This document shows positions 38,247 to 39,299 of a stretch of DNA of 39,299 bases, one piece after another (position 1 is the stretch's first letter; each line of letters begins with the position of its first letter). The notes beneath the pieces are model-generated. The model was not told where the DNA came from and did not search any database. It saw only the letters and a list, made by a program, of their open reading frames with translations. Source of the stretch: a virus; the IMG/VR virus record IMGVR_UViG_3300044691_000263, positions 1 to 39,299 of that record, one strand, 5' to 3'. The translations under genes were made by a program, and so were the position numbers.

Positions 38247-38658
38247 AGCAGTCGGCGGAGCTTGTGAAAAACATATTGGCGGCAAGCGCGGTGACCCAGA
38301 TAGGATCTGTAGTTTTCCTAACGGGTATCACTGCCTGGCGGAGACCAAATGGCTGGAAGACGTTAAGCCGGAAGAGCATCAGCTGCGCCGGCACGGCTTC
38401 TGGCGCGCTCGCGGCATGGACGTGTGGGTAATCGGCTGCAATGAACACATTGAACAGCTCATTGGTTTTGCCTGCATTCAACCCCCGAGACTATCAATCA
38501 GAGGCAGCCTCCTTCTTGGTGGAGCGGCCGCGCGCCATGTTGGTGGCGGACCCTGGCCTGGGAAAAACAGGAACGAGTCTTTTGGGCCTGGACATGCTGA
38601 AGTTGATTGGATCAAATTTTTTCCCAGCTCTGGTGCTGGCGCCAAAGCGCGTAGCTGA
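38200..38658 (+). CDS. VRR-NUC nuclease with read-through tail
   Basis: The start is ATG 38200, after AAGGGGGG; a GTG at 38194 is also in frame. The first 85 residues form a VRR-NUC domain: STVENQLNEQIKAVGGACEK, then GGKRGDPDRICSFPNGYHCL and AETKWLEDVKPEEHQLRRHG, with the D-x-x-x and E-x-K signature (GDPDR, AETK) and a closing VWVIGCNEHIEQLI. After about residue 90 the frame stays open for about 60 residues that do not resemble any domain and lie over the helicase gene in another frame. A role in processing branched replication DNA is inferred from family. A lost stop codon or genuine overlap is discussed in findings. Confidence 0.75.
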   Translation: MARESTVENQLNEQIKAVGGACEKHIGGKRGDPDRICSFPNGYHCLAETKWLEDVKPEEHQLRRHGFWRARGMDVWVIGCNEHIEQLIGFACIQPPRLSIRGSLLLGGAAARHVGGGPWPGKNRNESFGPGHAEVDWIKFFPSSGAGAKARS

Positions 38659-39299
38659 TGTAGTCTGGTCAGGAGAGAAAGATAAATGGTCAAGCTTCCA
38701 ACATCTGAATGTAGTGCAGATTACGGGCACTCTCCAGGAGCGCTTAGAGATATTGCGGCGGCCGACTGCCGACATTTATATAGTCAACTACGAGCTAATA
38801 CCCTGGCTCGTCGCGCTCTGGCCGCAACAGAAGTGGCCCTTCAAGATAGTTATAGCAGACGAGTGCAGCCGACTGAAAGGGTTCAGGCTGAGCAAGGGTA
38901 CGATCCGCTCCTCAACTCTTGCAGATATTGCGCAATACACTGGACGCTGGTGGAACTTGACCGGAACGCCAGCGCCGAACGGGCTTCAGGATTTATGGGG
39001 GCAAATGTATTTTGTGGACTTCGGAGCCAGATTGAAAAGGAGCTACACTGCCTTTGCCGAAGCGTACCTTATGGAGAATCGCTACACTCGAAAGATTGTC
39101 CTACAGAGCGGCGCAGCGGAGGCGATTCAGGAGGCGGTTAAGGATGTACTTGTTGCCTATAGAGCCGAGGATTGGCTCGACATCGCGCAGCCGCAGCTGC
39201 TGCCAGTAGAGTTCGACCTCCCCCCAGCCGCCCGCGCGCAGTATAAGCGAATGGAAAAAGAATTTTTCCTGGAAGTCGACGACGCTCAGATTGAGGCCG
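38441..39299 (+). CDS. SNF2-family helicase/ATPase (partial, window end)
   Basis: This frame runs off the window's right edge. From ATG 38441 it reads MNTLNSSLVLPAFNPRDYQS, with Q motif (NPRDYQSEAASF), motif I MLVADPGLGKTGTSL, a Ia region LVLAPKRVADVVW, motif II IADECSRLKG (DEC instead of the more usual DEAH) and a motif III-like WNLTGTPAPNGLQDL. These match SNF2-type DNA translocases of the phage VRR-NUC/SNF2 pair. The ATG has a weak ribosome site, so translation may be coupled to VRR-NUC, which overlaps it by 218 bases. Confidence 0.75.
   Translation, partial: MNTLNSSLVLPAFNPRDYQSEAASFLVERPRAMLVADPGLGKTGTSLLGLDMLKLIGSNFFPALVLAPKRVADVVWSGEKDKWSSFQHLNVVQITGTLQERLEILRRPTADIYIVNYELIPWLVALWPQQKWPFKIVIADECSRLKGFRLSKGTIRSSTLADIAQYTGRWWNLTGTPAPNGLQDLWGQMYFVDFGARLKRSYTAFAEAYLMENRYTRKIVLQSGAAEAIQEAVKDVLVAYRAEDWLDIAQPQLLPVEFDLPPAARAQYKRMEKEFFLEVDDAQIEA

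Overview
The window reads as about 39 kb of a tailed double-stranded DNA phage, most likely a podovirus-type phage with a P22-like head, infecting a GC-rich Gram-negative (probably proteobacterial) host. This rests on the P22-type order small terminase, large terminase, portal, scaffold, coat, a pectate-lyase-fold tailspike, the compact gene packing with ATGA overlaps, sigma-70-like promoters and a CCA-encoding tRNA-Asn. No lysogeny integrase, CI-like repressor or host gene was recognised. The only recombinase is a small serine recombinase without an obvious DNA-binding tail.

Layout. Positions 1-18,470 form a leftward (minus strand) late block. Read in its own direction it starts with a small winged-helix-like protein, a membrane peptide, several small proteins, an exported trypsin-like serine protease, a tRNA-Asn, four tandem Gly/Ser-rich proteins sharing an 'SRG' motif, a beta-helix tailspike, small virion-type proteins, two consecutive GroES-like co-chaperonins, the terminase genes, portal, a Cys-rich acidic protein, scaffold and the P22-type coat protein. 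Large terminase is split into separate ATPase and nuclease reading frames. Positions 18,481-19,328 are non-coding and divide the two transcription directions. They carry a perfect 21-bp Fur-box-like palindrome, other inverted repeats, four 20-bp tandem repeats and an AT-rich tract, so they are the best candidate for replication origin and control region.

Positions 19,329-39,299 form a rightward early/middle block. It begins with many tiny genes, including zinc-ribbon proteins, membrane peptides and an Ala-rich repeat protein. Next come a primase-polymerase/helicase, a sigma-factor-like protein, more tiny genes, a SLOG-fold protein, a serine recombinase, endonuclease VII, an HExxH protein, a DUF2800 nuclease, a DUF2815 single-strand-binding protein, family A DNA polymerase, a second (frameshifted) endonuclease VII, a VRR-NUC nuclease and an SNF2 helicase cut by the window end. 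The DUF2800, DUF2815, PolA, VRR-NUC and SNF2 set is a familiar phage replication module.

How it works together. The rightward genes should make the replisome and process branched DNA, with a possible phage sigma factor redirecting transcription. The leftward genes build the head, package DNA and make the tailspike; the two co-chaperonins could help the host GroEL fold capsid or tail proteins. Two families of duplicated promoter-leader cassettes (20.6 and 34.4 kb; 19.9 and 27.1 kb) suggest coordinated firing of separate rightward transcription units.
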